64,000 nucleotides of DNA from UBA2020 sp964551435 (GTDB lineage Bacteria > Pseudomonadota > Alphaproteobacteria > Micavibrionales > UBA2020), in NCBI GenBank assembly GCA_964551435.1, contig CAZKBS010000002.1:1-64000 (forward strand), read 5' to 3'. Under the pieces are notes generated by a model. It worked only from the letters and a program-made list of their open reading frames with translations. It made no database searches and had not been told where the DNA came from. Both the position numbers and the translations under genes were made by a program. Position 1 is the first letter of the stretch. Each line of letters begins with the position of its first letter. Shown here one piece after another: positions 16,368-24,645 of the stretch.

Positions 16368-17519
16368 TCAGGCGGCTTTGCGGCTTTCGAGCGGCTGCAC
16401 GGCACGCTGCGGCACGCCGTTGTAAACCGACAGCGGGCGCATCAGCTTGTTGTTTTCCAGCTGCTCCATGATATGCGCCGTCCAGCCGGTGATGCGGCTC
16501 ATGACGAAAATCGGCGTGAAGACCGGAATGTCAAAACCCATCAGATAATACGCGGGGCCAACGGGGTAATCGAGGTTGGGATGGATGTTCTTTTTCTCAA
16601 CCATCGTTTTTTCGAGGATTTTTTCAATCTCGACCCATTTCTGTCCGTCCTTGATGGCGGCCATTTCATGGAAATATTTGGTCATATACGGCACGCGACT
16701 GTCGCCGTTTTTATAAACGCGGTGGCCGAAGCCCATGACCAGTTTTTTCTTTTCGGATAGCGCTTCGTCAATCCATGCCTGCGCGTTTTCGGGCGTGCCG
16801 ATATCAAGCAGCATATGCATCACTGCCTCGTTCGCACCGCCGTGCAGCGGCCCTTTGAGCGAGCCGATAGCCGCCGTCACCGCCGAATAGATATCCGACA
16901 GCGACGACGTGACGGTGCGCGCGGTGAAGGTCGACGCGTTGAAGCCATGTTCCGCATAGAAGGTCAGCGAGGCATCAAAGCAGCGCACGACTTTTTCATC
17001 CGGCACTTCGCCGAAATACATGAAAAAGAAGTTCTGCGCCATGGTGAGTTCCTTACGCGGCGCAATCGGCTCCTTGCCGCTACGCAGACGGAAATCAGCG
17101 GCGATAATCGTCGGAATTTTCGCGAGCATGCGGATGGATTTTTTGAGATTGCCTGTGGGGCTGGCATCTTCCCATTCCGGGTCTTCAACGCCGAGGAAGC
17201 TGATGGCCGTGCGCAGCGTATCCATGGGGTGCGCGTCTTTGCGGAACTGTTTCAGCACGGTCAGCATCTTGTCGGAAATATCGCGCTCGCTGCGTTCCTG
17301 CTGTTCGAATTTTTTCAACTGCTCTGCCGTCGGCAGCTCGCCGTGCCAAAGCAGATAGGCCACTTCCTCGAAACGGCAATGTTCGGCCAGTTCCTGCACG
17401 GGATAGCCAAAATAGGTCAGCGTGTTGGTATCGTCGAAGACTTTGGAGATGCGCGAGGTATCGGAATAAATACCGGCGAGGCCTTTGGCGATAACGGGTG
17501 CGGAGGTTTCCTGAGACAT
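16368..17519 (-). CDS. prpC: 2-methylcitrate synthase / citrate synthase family
   Basis: The 383-residue protein is a citrate synthase-fold enzyme of the short bacterial 2-methylcitrate synthase type. Catalytic segments are GPLHGGANEAVM and MGFGHRVYKNGDSR, plus the late LDYPVGPAYYLMG. It would condense propionyl-CoA (and some acetyl-CoA) with oxaloacetate. Assignment to methylcitrate synthase rather than housekeeping GltA rests on length and on prpD and prpB next door. The start has a clear AGGAAGGA ribosome-binding site. It is separated from prpB by the small plus-strand gene at 17731. Confidence 0.87.
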   Translation of the reverse strand: MSQETSAPVIAKGLAGIYSDTSRISKVFDDTNTLTYFGYPVQELAEHCRFEEVAYLLWHGELPTAEQLKKFEQQERSERDISDKMLTVLKQFRKDAHPMDTLRTAISFLGVEDPEWEDASPTGNLKKSIRMLAKIPTIIAADFRLRSGKEPIAPRKELTMAQNFFFMYFGEVPDEKVVRCFDASLTFYAEHGFNASTFTARTVTSSLSDIYSAVTAAIGSLKGPLHGGANEAVMHMLLDIGTPENAQAWIDEALSEKKKLVMGFGHRVYKNGDSRVPYMTKYFHEMAAIKDGQKWVEIEKILEKTMVEKKNIHPNLDYPVGPAYYLMGFDIPVFTPIFVMSRITGWTAHIMEQLENNKLMRPLSVYNGVPQRAVQPLESRKAA

Positions 17520-17730
17520 TTTTTATCCTTCCTGATCCTGATCCGGCTTTGCGGCCACCGCATCGGTGCGCGGCGCAAAGCATGTTTTCTGGCTGTGCTG
17601 ATAATGAATTACGCCCTCTTCCTGCCGCTGGCAAGGGTAAAAACATCATTTAAAATCATATGGTTAAATTTTAATACTCTGTTCATGGGCGCTGCGGTAT
17701 AATAGGAATATTCGAAAGGATATTTTCGCC
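17520..17730. promoter_or_regulatory. divergent upstream region of prpC and the YjfB-like gene
   Basis: 211 bp between two divergently transcribed genes. The centre is AT-rich (about 17640-17710), as expected for promoters of both, but no clear consensus pair or operator palindrome is seen. Confidence 0.4.
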
Positions 17731-17889
17731 ATGGAACTCGCCGCCATCGCCGCACAGCAAGCCATGTTCCAGCAAACCATCAGCCTTCAGATGGTGAAGC
17801 AAAACGCGCAAGCACAACAGAACGTGGCCGAAATGGTCGCCGCCGCCGTTGATGCAGCCCGCGGGAACACTCTCAATATTACGGTTTAG
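17731..17889 (+). CDS. small YjfB-like protein (putative motility protein family), 52 residues
   Basis: ATG at 17731 follows a GAAAGGA ribosome-binding site with 11 bases spacing, and opens a 52-residue frame ending TAG at 17887. The protein is almost entirely helical and Gln/Ala-rich (MELAAIAAQQAMFQQ..., QMVKQNAQAQQNVAEMV), ending in NTLNITV. The pattern of a short helix pair with regularly spaced Gln and Met resembles the YjfB family of small putative motility proteins. It sits on the opposite strand inside the prp locus. No flagellar genes are in the window, so the role is unknown. Confidence 0.6.
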   Translation: MELAAIAAQQAMFQQTISLQMVKQNAQAQQNVAEMVAAAVDAARGNTLNITV

Positions 17890-17907
17890 GCCCTAGACGC
17901 TTTTTTT

Positions 17908-18813
17908 TTACGGCGTATCCGTGCCCAGCAGTTTGGCACGGTCGGCAACCTGACCTTCGTAATCAATCAGCGACTGAAAATTTTCACGTGTTTGCAACTG
18001 CCCGCTATTGGCGAGGTCGCGCTGCGTGCCTTTGTCGTGGATTTCTTTGTACATCTTCGCCGCTGTTTCGCGCTGACCGCGGTAAACGGACAGCGGATTG
18101 AGAACGATGTCGATATTCCCGCCGCTTTCCTGCGCCAGCTCCGACGGGGTTTTCAGCGCGACTTTGCCAAACTCGGTCATATTGGCAAGCACAGGCTTGC
18201 CGCCCGCCGCGCGCTTGACATCGGCATAGGTTGCGCTGTCGGGAAAAGCTTCGGCGAAAATGATATCCGCGCCGGCATGCGCATAGGCCGCGATACGCTC
18301 CAGCGTTTTTTCCATCCCCTCGACGGCCAGCGCATCGGTGCGGGCCATGAGAACGAAGGCGCTGTCTTTTTTGGCGGCAACCGCGCGCGCAACGCGGTCG
18401 GTGGCAGCGTCTTTGCTCACGACATGCTTGCCGGGCAAATGGCCGCAGGCTTTGAGGTCTTCCTGATCTTCCAGATGCACGGCGGCAACGCCCATGCCCT
18501 CCAGCGTGCGGATGGTTTCGGCGACATCGTCAAATCCGGTATCGATATCGACCAGCAGCGGCAAGGTCGTGCCGCTGTCCATGATACGCTGCACGCTTTC
18601 GGCCACATGGCGCAGTTCAAGGCGGCCGATGTCCGCCCAGCCGCGCGATGCCGCCATCTGGCTGCCCGAAAGATAAATGGCGTTAAACCCCGCGCGTTCC
18701 GCCTCGAGCGCATCGCTACCGTCAGCCACGCCCACGATATGCAGCGGCGCGCCCGCCTTGAGCGCCGCCTGCATGGCGTCGCGGAATTTTTGTCCTGCGG
18801 ATGTTTTTGTCAT
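17908..18813 (-). CDS. prpB: 2-methylisocitrate lyase
   Basis: The 301-residue protein is of the isocitrate lyase/PEP mutase superfamily. It contains the metal-binding DIDTGFDD region and the catalytic-loop motif KACGHLPGK, close to the KRCGH loop of methylisocitrate lyases. It would split 2-methylisocitrate into pyruvate and succinate, the last step of the methylcitrate cycle. The start at 18813 is chosen because its ATG overlaps the prpD stop (TAATG), indicating coupling; an ATG three codons earlier is possible. Confidence 0.88.
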   Translation of the reverse strand: MTKTSAGQKFRDAMQAALKAGAPLHIVGVADGSDALEAERAGFNAIYLSGSQMAASRGWADIGRLELRHVAESVQRIMDSGTTLPLLVDIDTGFDDVAETIRTLEGMGVAAVHLEDQEDLKACGHLPGKHVVSKDAATDRVARAVAAKKDSAFVLMARTDALAVEGMEKTLERIAAYAHAGADIIFAEAFPDSATYADVKRAAGGKPVLANMTEFGKVALKTPSELAQESGGNIDIVLNPLSVYRGQRETAAKMYKEIHDKGTQRDLANSGQLQTRENFQSLIDYEGQVADRAKLLGTDTP

Positions 18814-20417
18814 TATGCGCATTTCTCCGCTTTGCAGGCGCCGGCGCTACAGCTGCGCAGCGCGTTGTAAACACCGGTGGTTTTCAGCTCTTCCAGCTTG
18901 GCCATATCCACCTCGGGCGTCATCTCGCCCAGTTTGGATGCATCCAGCGTTTCGAGTTTGTCAACGGCAGCAAGGAAGGCCGCGCGCGTCTTGTCGCTCA
19001 GCAGATGCTTGGTCAGGTTTTCGAGTTTTTTGATGTACTGCGGACGCTTCCACGGGGTGGAGCCCAGCGGGTGCGCGTTGGCGCAGGCTTTTTCATCGGA
19101 TACTTTGGTGCCGTCTTTGAGCGTCACAATCATCTTGCCGCCGAAAGATTGTTCTTTCGGGTCGGTGCTGTGATAGCGGCGTTCCCATTCCGCAACCTGC
19201 ACGGTCTGGATTTTGAGCATCGCGGCGCGCAGCTCTTCTTTTTCCTCCGGCTTGATGTCATAGACATCTTCGTCCCAGCGGGCGAGCTGGATGGAACGCG
19301 CGATCGCAAACATGATGGAATGGTCGAGCGTGCCGCGCGGGCTGTCCGGGTCGACTTTCTGCGGGTCATGCGCGCCCGTGCCGATGACGTGGTCGGTATG
19401 GTGGCTGGTTTCCAGCAGGATGCCGTCAATCTGCGACCAATCAACGGTTTTGCCGTCGGCTTTTTTCGGCAGCTTGGCAACCATTTCAAGCGCCATATCG
19501 ATAATCGCCTGACCTTGGTATTCGAAAGCGTGTTCTTTCGGATAGGTCATCATGATGTTGCGCAGCTTGTCGCCCGGCTCCGCCAGTTCGACTTTGTATT
19601 CGGCATCGGGGTTGTTCTTTCCGTCAAGGAAGCGGCGGATGATGCTGTCCTCGCCCTCGTACACCGGGTTCGGGCCTTTGAGGCCGTGCATGGCGGCGTT
19701 CAGTGCATCGATGGAAATCTCCGCGCTGAAACCGGGCACGAATTCTTTTTGCGCGCCGATATCGCCTTTGCGTGACTGGCGCGACGAAATGGCGTTATGC
19801 ACGGCGAAATTCACCGTGTGGTAAATCTGTTCGACCGGCAGGCGCAGCATCGCGCCAAGCCCCGCCGCAGAGGCTGCGGCAATATGCGTCATGTGGTCGA
19901 CTTTGTGTTTGTGCAGGCAGATGCCCGTGCCGTTGCCGGTGCCGACCAGCGCCACATGCACTTCGTAGGCGACGGCGATACCGCGGATAAGGTCTTTGCC
20001 CCCGATGCCCAGCTGCTGCGCCACGGCCAGAATGGGGGAAATGTTGTCGTCGGGGTGCGAATATTCAGCCGCCAGATAGGTATCGTCCTGATCGCGGAAG
20101 CGTACCGCGACGGCGTTGACGAAAGCCGCTTCGCGCGGGCCGAACAGGCGCGTTTTAGGCAGGCCGTAGATGGTGGCGCGGCCGATACCTTCGGAAGCCA
20201 TGGCCTTGTCGCGCGCAACCGTGACCGCATGTTCGTTCACAGCAGCGATGGCAATGGCGGCGTTGTCGATGATGCGGTTTTTGACCATGTCCACAACGTC
20301 GGCATCGAGGTCTTCATCCTTGGTCGCGGCGGCCAGCGCGGCGATTTTCCAGGCCAGCTGGTCTTGCTTTTTCAGCAGGGCTTTTTCAGGATGGAACTTG
20401 ACGGTATGGATTTTCAT
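18813..20417 (-). CDS. prpD: 2-methylcitrate dehydratase (MmgE/PrpD family)
   Basis: The 534-residue protein matches the MmgE/PrpD family at its usual length for PrpD (about 480-540). Characteristic stretches are YSHPDDNISPILAVAQQLG, CLHKHKVDHMTHIAAASAAGLGAML and the late LGSTPWKRPQYIKKLE. It converts 2-methylcitrate to 2-methyl-cis-aconitate in the cytoplasm. It is the first gene of a prpD-prpB operon. No prpR or other regulator and no prpE are seen nearby. Confidence 0.92.
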   Translation of the reverse strand: MKIHTVKFHPEKALLKKQDQLAWKIAALAAATKDEDLDADVVDMVKNRIIDNAAIAIAAVNEHAVTVARDKAMASEGIGRATIYGLPKTRLFGPREAAFVNAVAVRFRDQDDTYLAAEYSHPDDNISPILAVAQQLGIGGKDLIRGIAVAYEVHVALVGTGNGTGICLHKHKVDHMTHIAAASAAGLGAMLRLPVEQIYHTVNFAVHNAISSRQSRKGDIGAQKEFVPGFSAEISIDALNAAMHGLKGPNPVYEGEDSIIRRFLDGKNNPDAEYKVELAEPGDKLRNIMMTYPKEHAFEYQGQAIIDMALEMVAKLPKKADGKTVDWSQIDGILLETSHHTDHVIGTGAHDPQKVDPDSPRGTLDHSIMFAIARSIQLARWDEDVYDIKPEEKEELRAAMLKIQTVQVAEWERRYHSTDPKEQSFGGKMIVTLKDGTKVSDEKACANAHPLGSTPWKRPQYIKKLENLTKHLLSDKTRAAFLAAVDKLETLDASKLGEMTPEVDMAKLEELKTTGVYNALRSCSAGACKAEKCA

Positions 20418-20523
20418 GGGGCGCGCTCCTGTCGCAAAAATGGGATGCGCAAAGATAACAAAAAAACCCGCCGTGGCCTATATCCAACCGCGCCCGGCGT
20501 TAACATAAACGGATGTTTTCGGC

Positions 20524-21480
20524 TTAAAATTTCTTGCGTTGCCGCGGCTGCTTTTGTTGCGTCGCAGCAGTATTTTCGGGCGGCGTCATCGTCCCTTCGC
20601 GTGCTTGCATCAGGATGGAAATCATCATGGCCTTGTTCTGGTAGACCGTGGTTTCCTCCGCCGTCAGCTCGCGCCGCATTTCCTGCTTCACGGCGTCGGA
20701 TGCGGTGATCTGATGCGGGTGCAGATTGGTGCTGTAGAGCAAATTGTTCTGCCGGTCCACGACGACCATGCGGCGGGCGATATTCTCGCTCTCCAGTGTT
20801 TCCACTGTTTCAACAAGGGCCGCGGGGGCATGGTCCTGCTCTTCGCGGTTGACCCAGCGCGGGATAACGTTCTGCCCCTGCTTGGCGGCGGCGAAATTCT
20901 CCTCGAAACGAAGATGCACGGATTGCCGCGCCACAATCGACGGCACGGCCACGACCACGGCACTGATGTCATAGCCATTCGCACGGAAGGGTGCGAGAAC
21001 AAGCTTTGTCACCTCCTGCCCCATCGCGGCATCGTCGAGAATAACATTCAGCTTGCGCTGCGCCGCTTCCTCGCCCAGCCAGCCGATAAGGCTTTCCACC
21101 GCCTTGTCGATACGCGCGGCGGCATTCACGTTGTCTTTTTGCACATGCTGGGCGTAGCGCGGATGGTACACGCGCAAATCATCAAAATTGATATGAACGG
21201 AATCCTGCAGCTCCGGCTTGCGCGCTTTGGCGGCGGCGGCGAAGGTGCTTTTGCCCGCGCCCGGCAGGCCGGTGATATAAAGCAGCGACGGGGTTTCCTG
21301 CGCGGCTTTACCGTCCAGATAATCGCGCGTCATCGCACGGCAGGCCGCGGCAAATTCAGCCGCGCTCAACAGATCGGGCTGCGCATCCGCATTGATGTCG
21401 TTGAAAGCGGGCGAAAGCGTTTTGTCGTTACCGTTCACCGGCCCGCCGCCCGCACCATTGGAAGCCCCGTTTGTTGCCAT
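20524..21480 (-). CDS. zeta-toxin-family kinase
   Basis: A 318-residue P-loop protein. After a low-complexity Gly/Asn-rich N-terminus, the Walker A GLPGAGKST lies at 71-79 and the zeta-type substrate motif NFDDLRVYHPRY at 98-109, matching the D-x-R-x-x-H-P signature of zeta/PezT kinases, which phosphorylate UDP-N-acetylglucosamine. A later LDDAAMG and basic helices complete the kinase core; the C-terminus is Gln/Lys-rich. No epsilon-like antitoxin gene lies on either side (prpD downstream, ychF beyond a 76-bp gap upstream). It may be a solitary chromosomal kinase rather than an active toxin. Confidence 0.8.
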   Translation of the reverse strand: MATNGASNGAGGGPVNGNDKTLSPAFNDINADAQPDLLSAAEFAAACRAMTRDYLDGKAAQETPSLLYITGLPGAGKSTFAAAAKARKPELQDSVHINFDDLRVYHPRYAQHVQKDNVNAAARIDKAVESLIGWLGEEAAQRKLNVILDDAAMGQEVTKLVLAPFRANGYDISAVVVAVPSIVARQSVHLRFEENFAAAKQGQNVIPRWVNREEQDHAPAALVETVETLESENIARRMVVVDRQNNLLYSTNLHPHQITASDAVKQEMRRELTAEETTVYQNKAMMISILMQAREGTMTPPENTAATQQKQPRQRKKF

Positions 21481-21562
21481 GCACAAACCCTCCGGTTCCC
21501 CAGAGCCCTATTATAGCGGTTATATGAACAATACGTCAAATGGTCGGCGTGCAGTGCAGCAA

Positions 21563-22666
21563 TTACACGTTGAAGCGGAACAGCATAATGTCGCCGTCTT
21601 TCACAATGTATTCCTTGCCTTCGGAGCGCATTTTGCCGGCTTCCTTGGCGGCGGTTTCACCGCCGAGGCTGACGAAATCGTTGAAGTCGATGGTTTCGGC
21701 GCGGATGAACCCGCGTTCGAAATCGGTGTGGATGACGCCAGCGGCTTGCGGCGCCTTGGAAAGCTTGCGCACCGTCCACGCGCGCGCCTCTTTCGGGCCG
21801 ACGGTGAAGAAGGTGATAAGGCCGAGCAGCTGATAGCCCGCGCGGATAACGCGGTTCAGCCCCGGCTCCTCAAGGCCCATGGTGGCGAGGAATTCCATTT
21901 TCTCTTCATCGCTGCCCAGCTGGGCGATTTCCGCCTCGATGGCGGCGCAGATGATGACATGGCCCGCGCCTTCGGCTTTCGCCATTTCAGCGACGCGCGC
22001 GGTATGTTTGTTGCCCTTTTCAACGTCGCTTTCAAGGACGTTGCAGATGTAAAGAACAGGCTTCGACGTCAGCAGCTGAAGCCCCTGAAATGCGCGTTCC
22101 TGATCTTCGTTGTCGCGTTTGACGATGCGCGCGGGGCGGCCTTCGCGCAGCTCCACGAGGCAGCGGTCGATAACTTCGACCTGCAGGGCAGAGTCCTTGT
22201 CGCCGCCCTTGGCTTTTTTGCGCAGGGCATCGACGCGTTTTTCAAGGCTTTCCATGTCGGCAATCATCAGTTCGGTATCGATGATTTCCTTGTCGCGGAT
22301 GGGATCGACGCCGCCTTCGACGTGGGTGACGTTTTCATCTTCGAAGCAGCGCAGGACATGCAGCACGGCATCGGTTTCACGGATATTGGCCAGAAACTGG
22401 TTACCCAGCCCCTCGCCCTTCGATGCGCCGCGCACGAGACCCGCGATATCCACGAATTCCAGCTGCGTCGGCACGATATTTTGCGATTTGCCGATTTTGG
22501 CGATGGTATCAAGGCGCGCGTCGGGTACGGCTACGCGTCCGACGTTCGGCTCGATGGTGCAGAAGGGATAATTCGCCGCCTGTGCCGCCGCCGTTGCGGT
22601 CAGCGCGTTGAACAGCGTGGATTTGCCGACGTTGGGAAGGCCGACGATACCGCAGTTGAAACCCAT
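21563..22666 (-). CDS. ychF: redox-regulated ATPase YchF
   Basis: The 367-residue protein is the OBG-family ATPase YchF. The P loop is GLPNVGKSTLFNALT near residue 8, DIAGLVRGASKGEGLGNQFL is the switch region, and the C-terminal TGS-like domain ends in YIVKDGDIMLFRFNV. It binds ribosomes and hydrolyses ATP. It is 4 bp after pth on the same strand in the conserved rplY-pth-ychF order, supporting an operon linked to translation. Confidence 0.96.
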   Translation of the reverse strand: MGFNCGIVGLPNVGKSTLFNALTATAAAQAANYPFCTIEPNVGRVAVPDARLDTIAKIGKSQNIVPTQLEFVDIAGLVRGASKGEGLGNQFLANIRETDAVLHVLRCFEDENVTHVEGGVDPIRDKEIIDTELMIADMESLEKRVDALRKKAKGGDKDSALQVEVIDRCLVELREGRPARIVKRDNEDQERAFQGLQLLTSKPVLYICNVLESDVEKGNKHTARVAEMAKAEGAGHVIICAAIEAEIAQLGSDEEKMEFLATMGLEEPGLNRVIRAGYQLLGLITFFTVGPKEARAWTVRKLSKAPQAAGVIHTDFERGFIRAETIDFNDFVSLGGETAAKEAGKMRSEGKEYIVKDGDIMLFRFNV

Positions 22667-22670
22667 GTTT

Positions 22671-23327
22671 TTATTCCTTCTGTGCTTTCTTTTTGTCCTG
22701 AGCGTCGTCAGGTTTTGTTTTGACGTCTTTTTTGTCGTCTTTTGTCTTGTTTTCGCGCGGCGGCTGCAAAACCTGCGCCACCTTGCTCATATACCCGTCC
22801 ATATCGCCCGCGGCAAGGCGCGGCGCATGATCGGCCAGCGCCTCCAGCAGCGGTGCAAGCCATGCCTCGTCCGCCTTGGCGAAATCCCCCAGCACATAAT
22901 TGCTGACAAGATTTTTATCGCCCGGATGGCCGATGCCAAGACGCACGCGCCAGTAGTCCTGCCCCAGATGGCTGTCGATGGACTTGATGCCGTTATGTCC
23001 GCCGCTGCCACCGGCTTTTTTGATGCGCAGCTTGCCCGGCTGCAAATCCAGTTCGTCGTAAAATACGACGATATTTTCGGGGGCGATTTTATAAAATGCC
23101 GCCGCCGCCTGCACCGATTGGCCCGACAGGTTCATGAAGGTTTGCGGCTTGAGGAGGATAATCTTTTCCCCCTCCAGCGTGCCGGTCGATATCTCGCCCT
23201 GAAACTTTTTGGACCAGTCGGAAAAATTATGGCGACGGACGAAAACGTCCATCGCCATAAATCCGATATTGTGGCGGTTATGCTGGTATTTCGGGCCGGG
23301 ATTGCCTAATCCGACAAACAGCCACAT
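22671..23327 (-). CDS. pth: peptidyl-tRNA hydrolase
   Basis: The 218-residue protein starts MWLFVGLGNPGPKYQHNRHNIGF, the Pth signature with the catalytic His in RHNIG, and contains KPQTFMNLSGQSV and GSGGHNGIKSI. It releases peptides from dropped-off peptidyl-tRNA. The last 30 or so residues are a Lys/Asp-rich tail longer than in E. coli. It lies 26 bp after rplY and 4 bp before ychF. Confidence 0.96.
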   Translation of the reverse strand: MWLFVGLGNPGPKYQHNRHNIGFMAMDVFVRRHNFSDWSKKFQGEISTGTLEGEKIILLKPQTFMNLSGQSVQAAAAFYKIAPENIVVFYDELDLQPGKLRIKKAGGSGGHNGIKSIDSHLGQDYWRVRLGIGHPGDKNLVSNYVLGDFAKADEAWLAPLLEALADHAPRLAAGDMDGYMSKVAQVLQPPRENKTKDDKKDVKTKPDDAQDKKKAQKE

Positions 23328-23353
23328 GCCAGCTTACCACCCCTGAACGGAGG

Positions 23354-24004
23354 TTACTTCTTCGCCGGAGCGGCAGCTGCGGGTGCAGCAGCAGCAGGCG
23401 CAGCCGCAGCAGCGGCAGGTTCCGCTTCAGCCTTCATGGCGGTCGGCGCCACGAGGGTGATAACGGTGAAGTTGCCATCGAGCGTCGGCTTGACGCCTTT
23501 CGGCAGGTTCAGGTTTTCGACATGCAGAGAACCGCCGACATCAAGACCGGTCAGGTCAGCCACGAATTCTTCGGGGATGTCGGTTGCCTTGCAGTAAACT
23601 TCGAGTTCGTGGTGAACGAGGTTGAGCACGCCGCCTTTGATCAGGCCGGGGCAGGCTTTTTCGTTCATCACGCGCACAGGCACGTTGATGCGGATGATCG
23701 TTTTATCGGATACGCGCAGGAAATCCGCATGTTCCGGACGATCGTTCACGGGGTGCAGCTGAACGTCGCGCGGCAGAACCAGCAGGGTTTTGCCATCGAC
23801 CGTCAGGTCGCACAGGTGCGTGAAGAATTTCTTGTTGGACAGTTCCTTGACCAGAACGCGCTCTTCGAGAGAGATGAGCATCGGTTCTTTGTTGTCGCCG
23901 TAAACAACGGCGGGAACTTTACCTTCGCGACGTACTGCACGGGCGGCCCCCTTACCGGCCTTCGCGCGTGCTTCTGCCGCAAGCGTCGTTTTGTTTTGTG
24001 CCAT
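23354..24004 (-). CDS. rplY: 50S ribosomal protein L25 (CTC form)
   Basis: The 216-residue protein is the long L25/CTC form: an N-terminal 5S rRNA-binding domain (AEARAKAGKGAARAVRREGKVPAVVYG in two pieces, KEPMLISL) and a C-terminal TL5-like domain (VPVRVMNEKACPGLIKGGVLN, HHELEVYCKATDIPE). It ends in a low-complexity Ala/Pro tail of about 25 residues, a common alphaproteobacterial trait. First gene of the rplY-pth-ychF operon. Confidence 0.95.
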   Translation of the reverse strand: MAQNKTTLAAEARAKAGKGAARAVRREGKVPAVVYGDNKEPMLISLEERVLVKELSNKKFFTHLCDLTVDGKTLLVLPRDVQLHPVNDRPEHADFLRVSDKTIIRINVPVRVMNEKACPGLIKGGVLNLVHHELEVYCKATDIPEEFVADLTGLDVGGSLHVENLNLPKGVKPTLDGNFTVITLVAPTAMKAEAEPAAAAAAPAAAAPAAAAPAKK

Positions 24005-24215
24005 GATATCTTATCCTTTTGTTTCAGTTTGGTTTTAGACGTTCCCGCATAGCCTCCAGGGGTGCTGCCTGCGCGAACGGCGTATATAAAGCCAACCACA
24101 CTGAAAAATCAAGGGAATTATGAATTCCGCCACCTGCCGCGCCGCAGCGGCGGCCACGCTTCAAAAATACGCTTTAATTTCAATAATGTATACAACTTTA
24201 CAGGGGAGCTAAAAT

Positions 24216-24281
24216 ATGAGACTGAAGAAACATATTCCCCACGCGCCCATACGGGAGGCTGCACATGAAAAAGCTTTTTAA
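24216..24281 (+). CDS. possible 21-residue leader peptide
   Basis: ATG at 24216 follows CAGGGGAG (ribosome-binding site, spacing about 8) and opens a basic 21-codon frame ending TAA at 24279-24281. The frame overlaps the start of the next gene (ATG at 24265) by 17 bases, so the two could be translationally coupled. It may be an unrecognised leader or an accident; only the ribosome-binding site and overlap support it. Confidence 0.4.
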   Translation: MRLKKHIPHAPIREAAHEKAF

Positions 24282-24636
24282 CTGGCTGGCACAAAAATCA
24301 ACCGCGCAGCCGACGCTCGGCTATGTGCTGGGCAGGCCGTTTCTGGGCCCGTCCGATGTCAACCGCGCCATATACAACACCGCCAACCTCAAAAACGGCG
24401 GACGGATTGTCGAGCGCGTGATTTTTCTCGCGGGCATCTTCGGCGCTGCGGCGGCGATGCCTGCCGCCACGCCTGCTCTCGCCACGGCCTTCCTTGCGGG
24501 CGGCGCCTTGATAGCAGGCAAAACCGTGGGCGTGCTGGCCGGAAAAGTGGCTGATTTCCTGATCGAGGATATCAACAGCCGCGTCATCCCCCGCCGCGAA
24601 GCCGCCCGCGCGCAGAAACAACAGCCAAAACCTTGA
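24265..24636 (+). CDS. small membrane protein, unknown function, 123 residues
   Basis: The product has a basic N-terminus (MKKLFNWLAQK), a polar stretch with GRPFLGPSDVNRAIYNTANL, and two hydrophobic segments at about residues 51-83 and 84-97 rich in Ala and Gly, with a Lys/Gln-rich tail. I do not recognise it. A GGGAGG ribosome-binding site precedes the ATG. The 3' end converges on prs. The 56496-56954 protein has a comparable layout (two Ala-rich hydrophobic segments, polar tail) but no clear sequence identity. Confidence 0.65.
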   Translation: MKKLFNWLAQKSTAQPTLGYVLGRPFLGPSDVNRAIYNTANLKNGGRIVERVIFLAGIFGAAAAMPAATPALATAFLAGGALIAGKTVGVLAGKVADFLIEDINSRVIPRREAARAQKQQPKP

Positions 24637-24645
24637 GGCTTAAAA

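Noticed and set aside
20461..20499. Hairpin between prpD and the zeta-like gene as a terminator
   Set aside because: A T run is present on the minus strand, but the stem is only 5 bp with a large loop, too weak to call.
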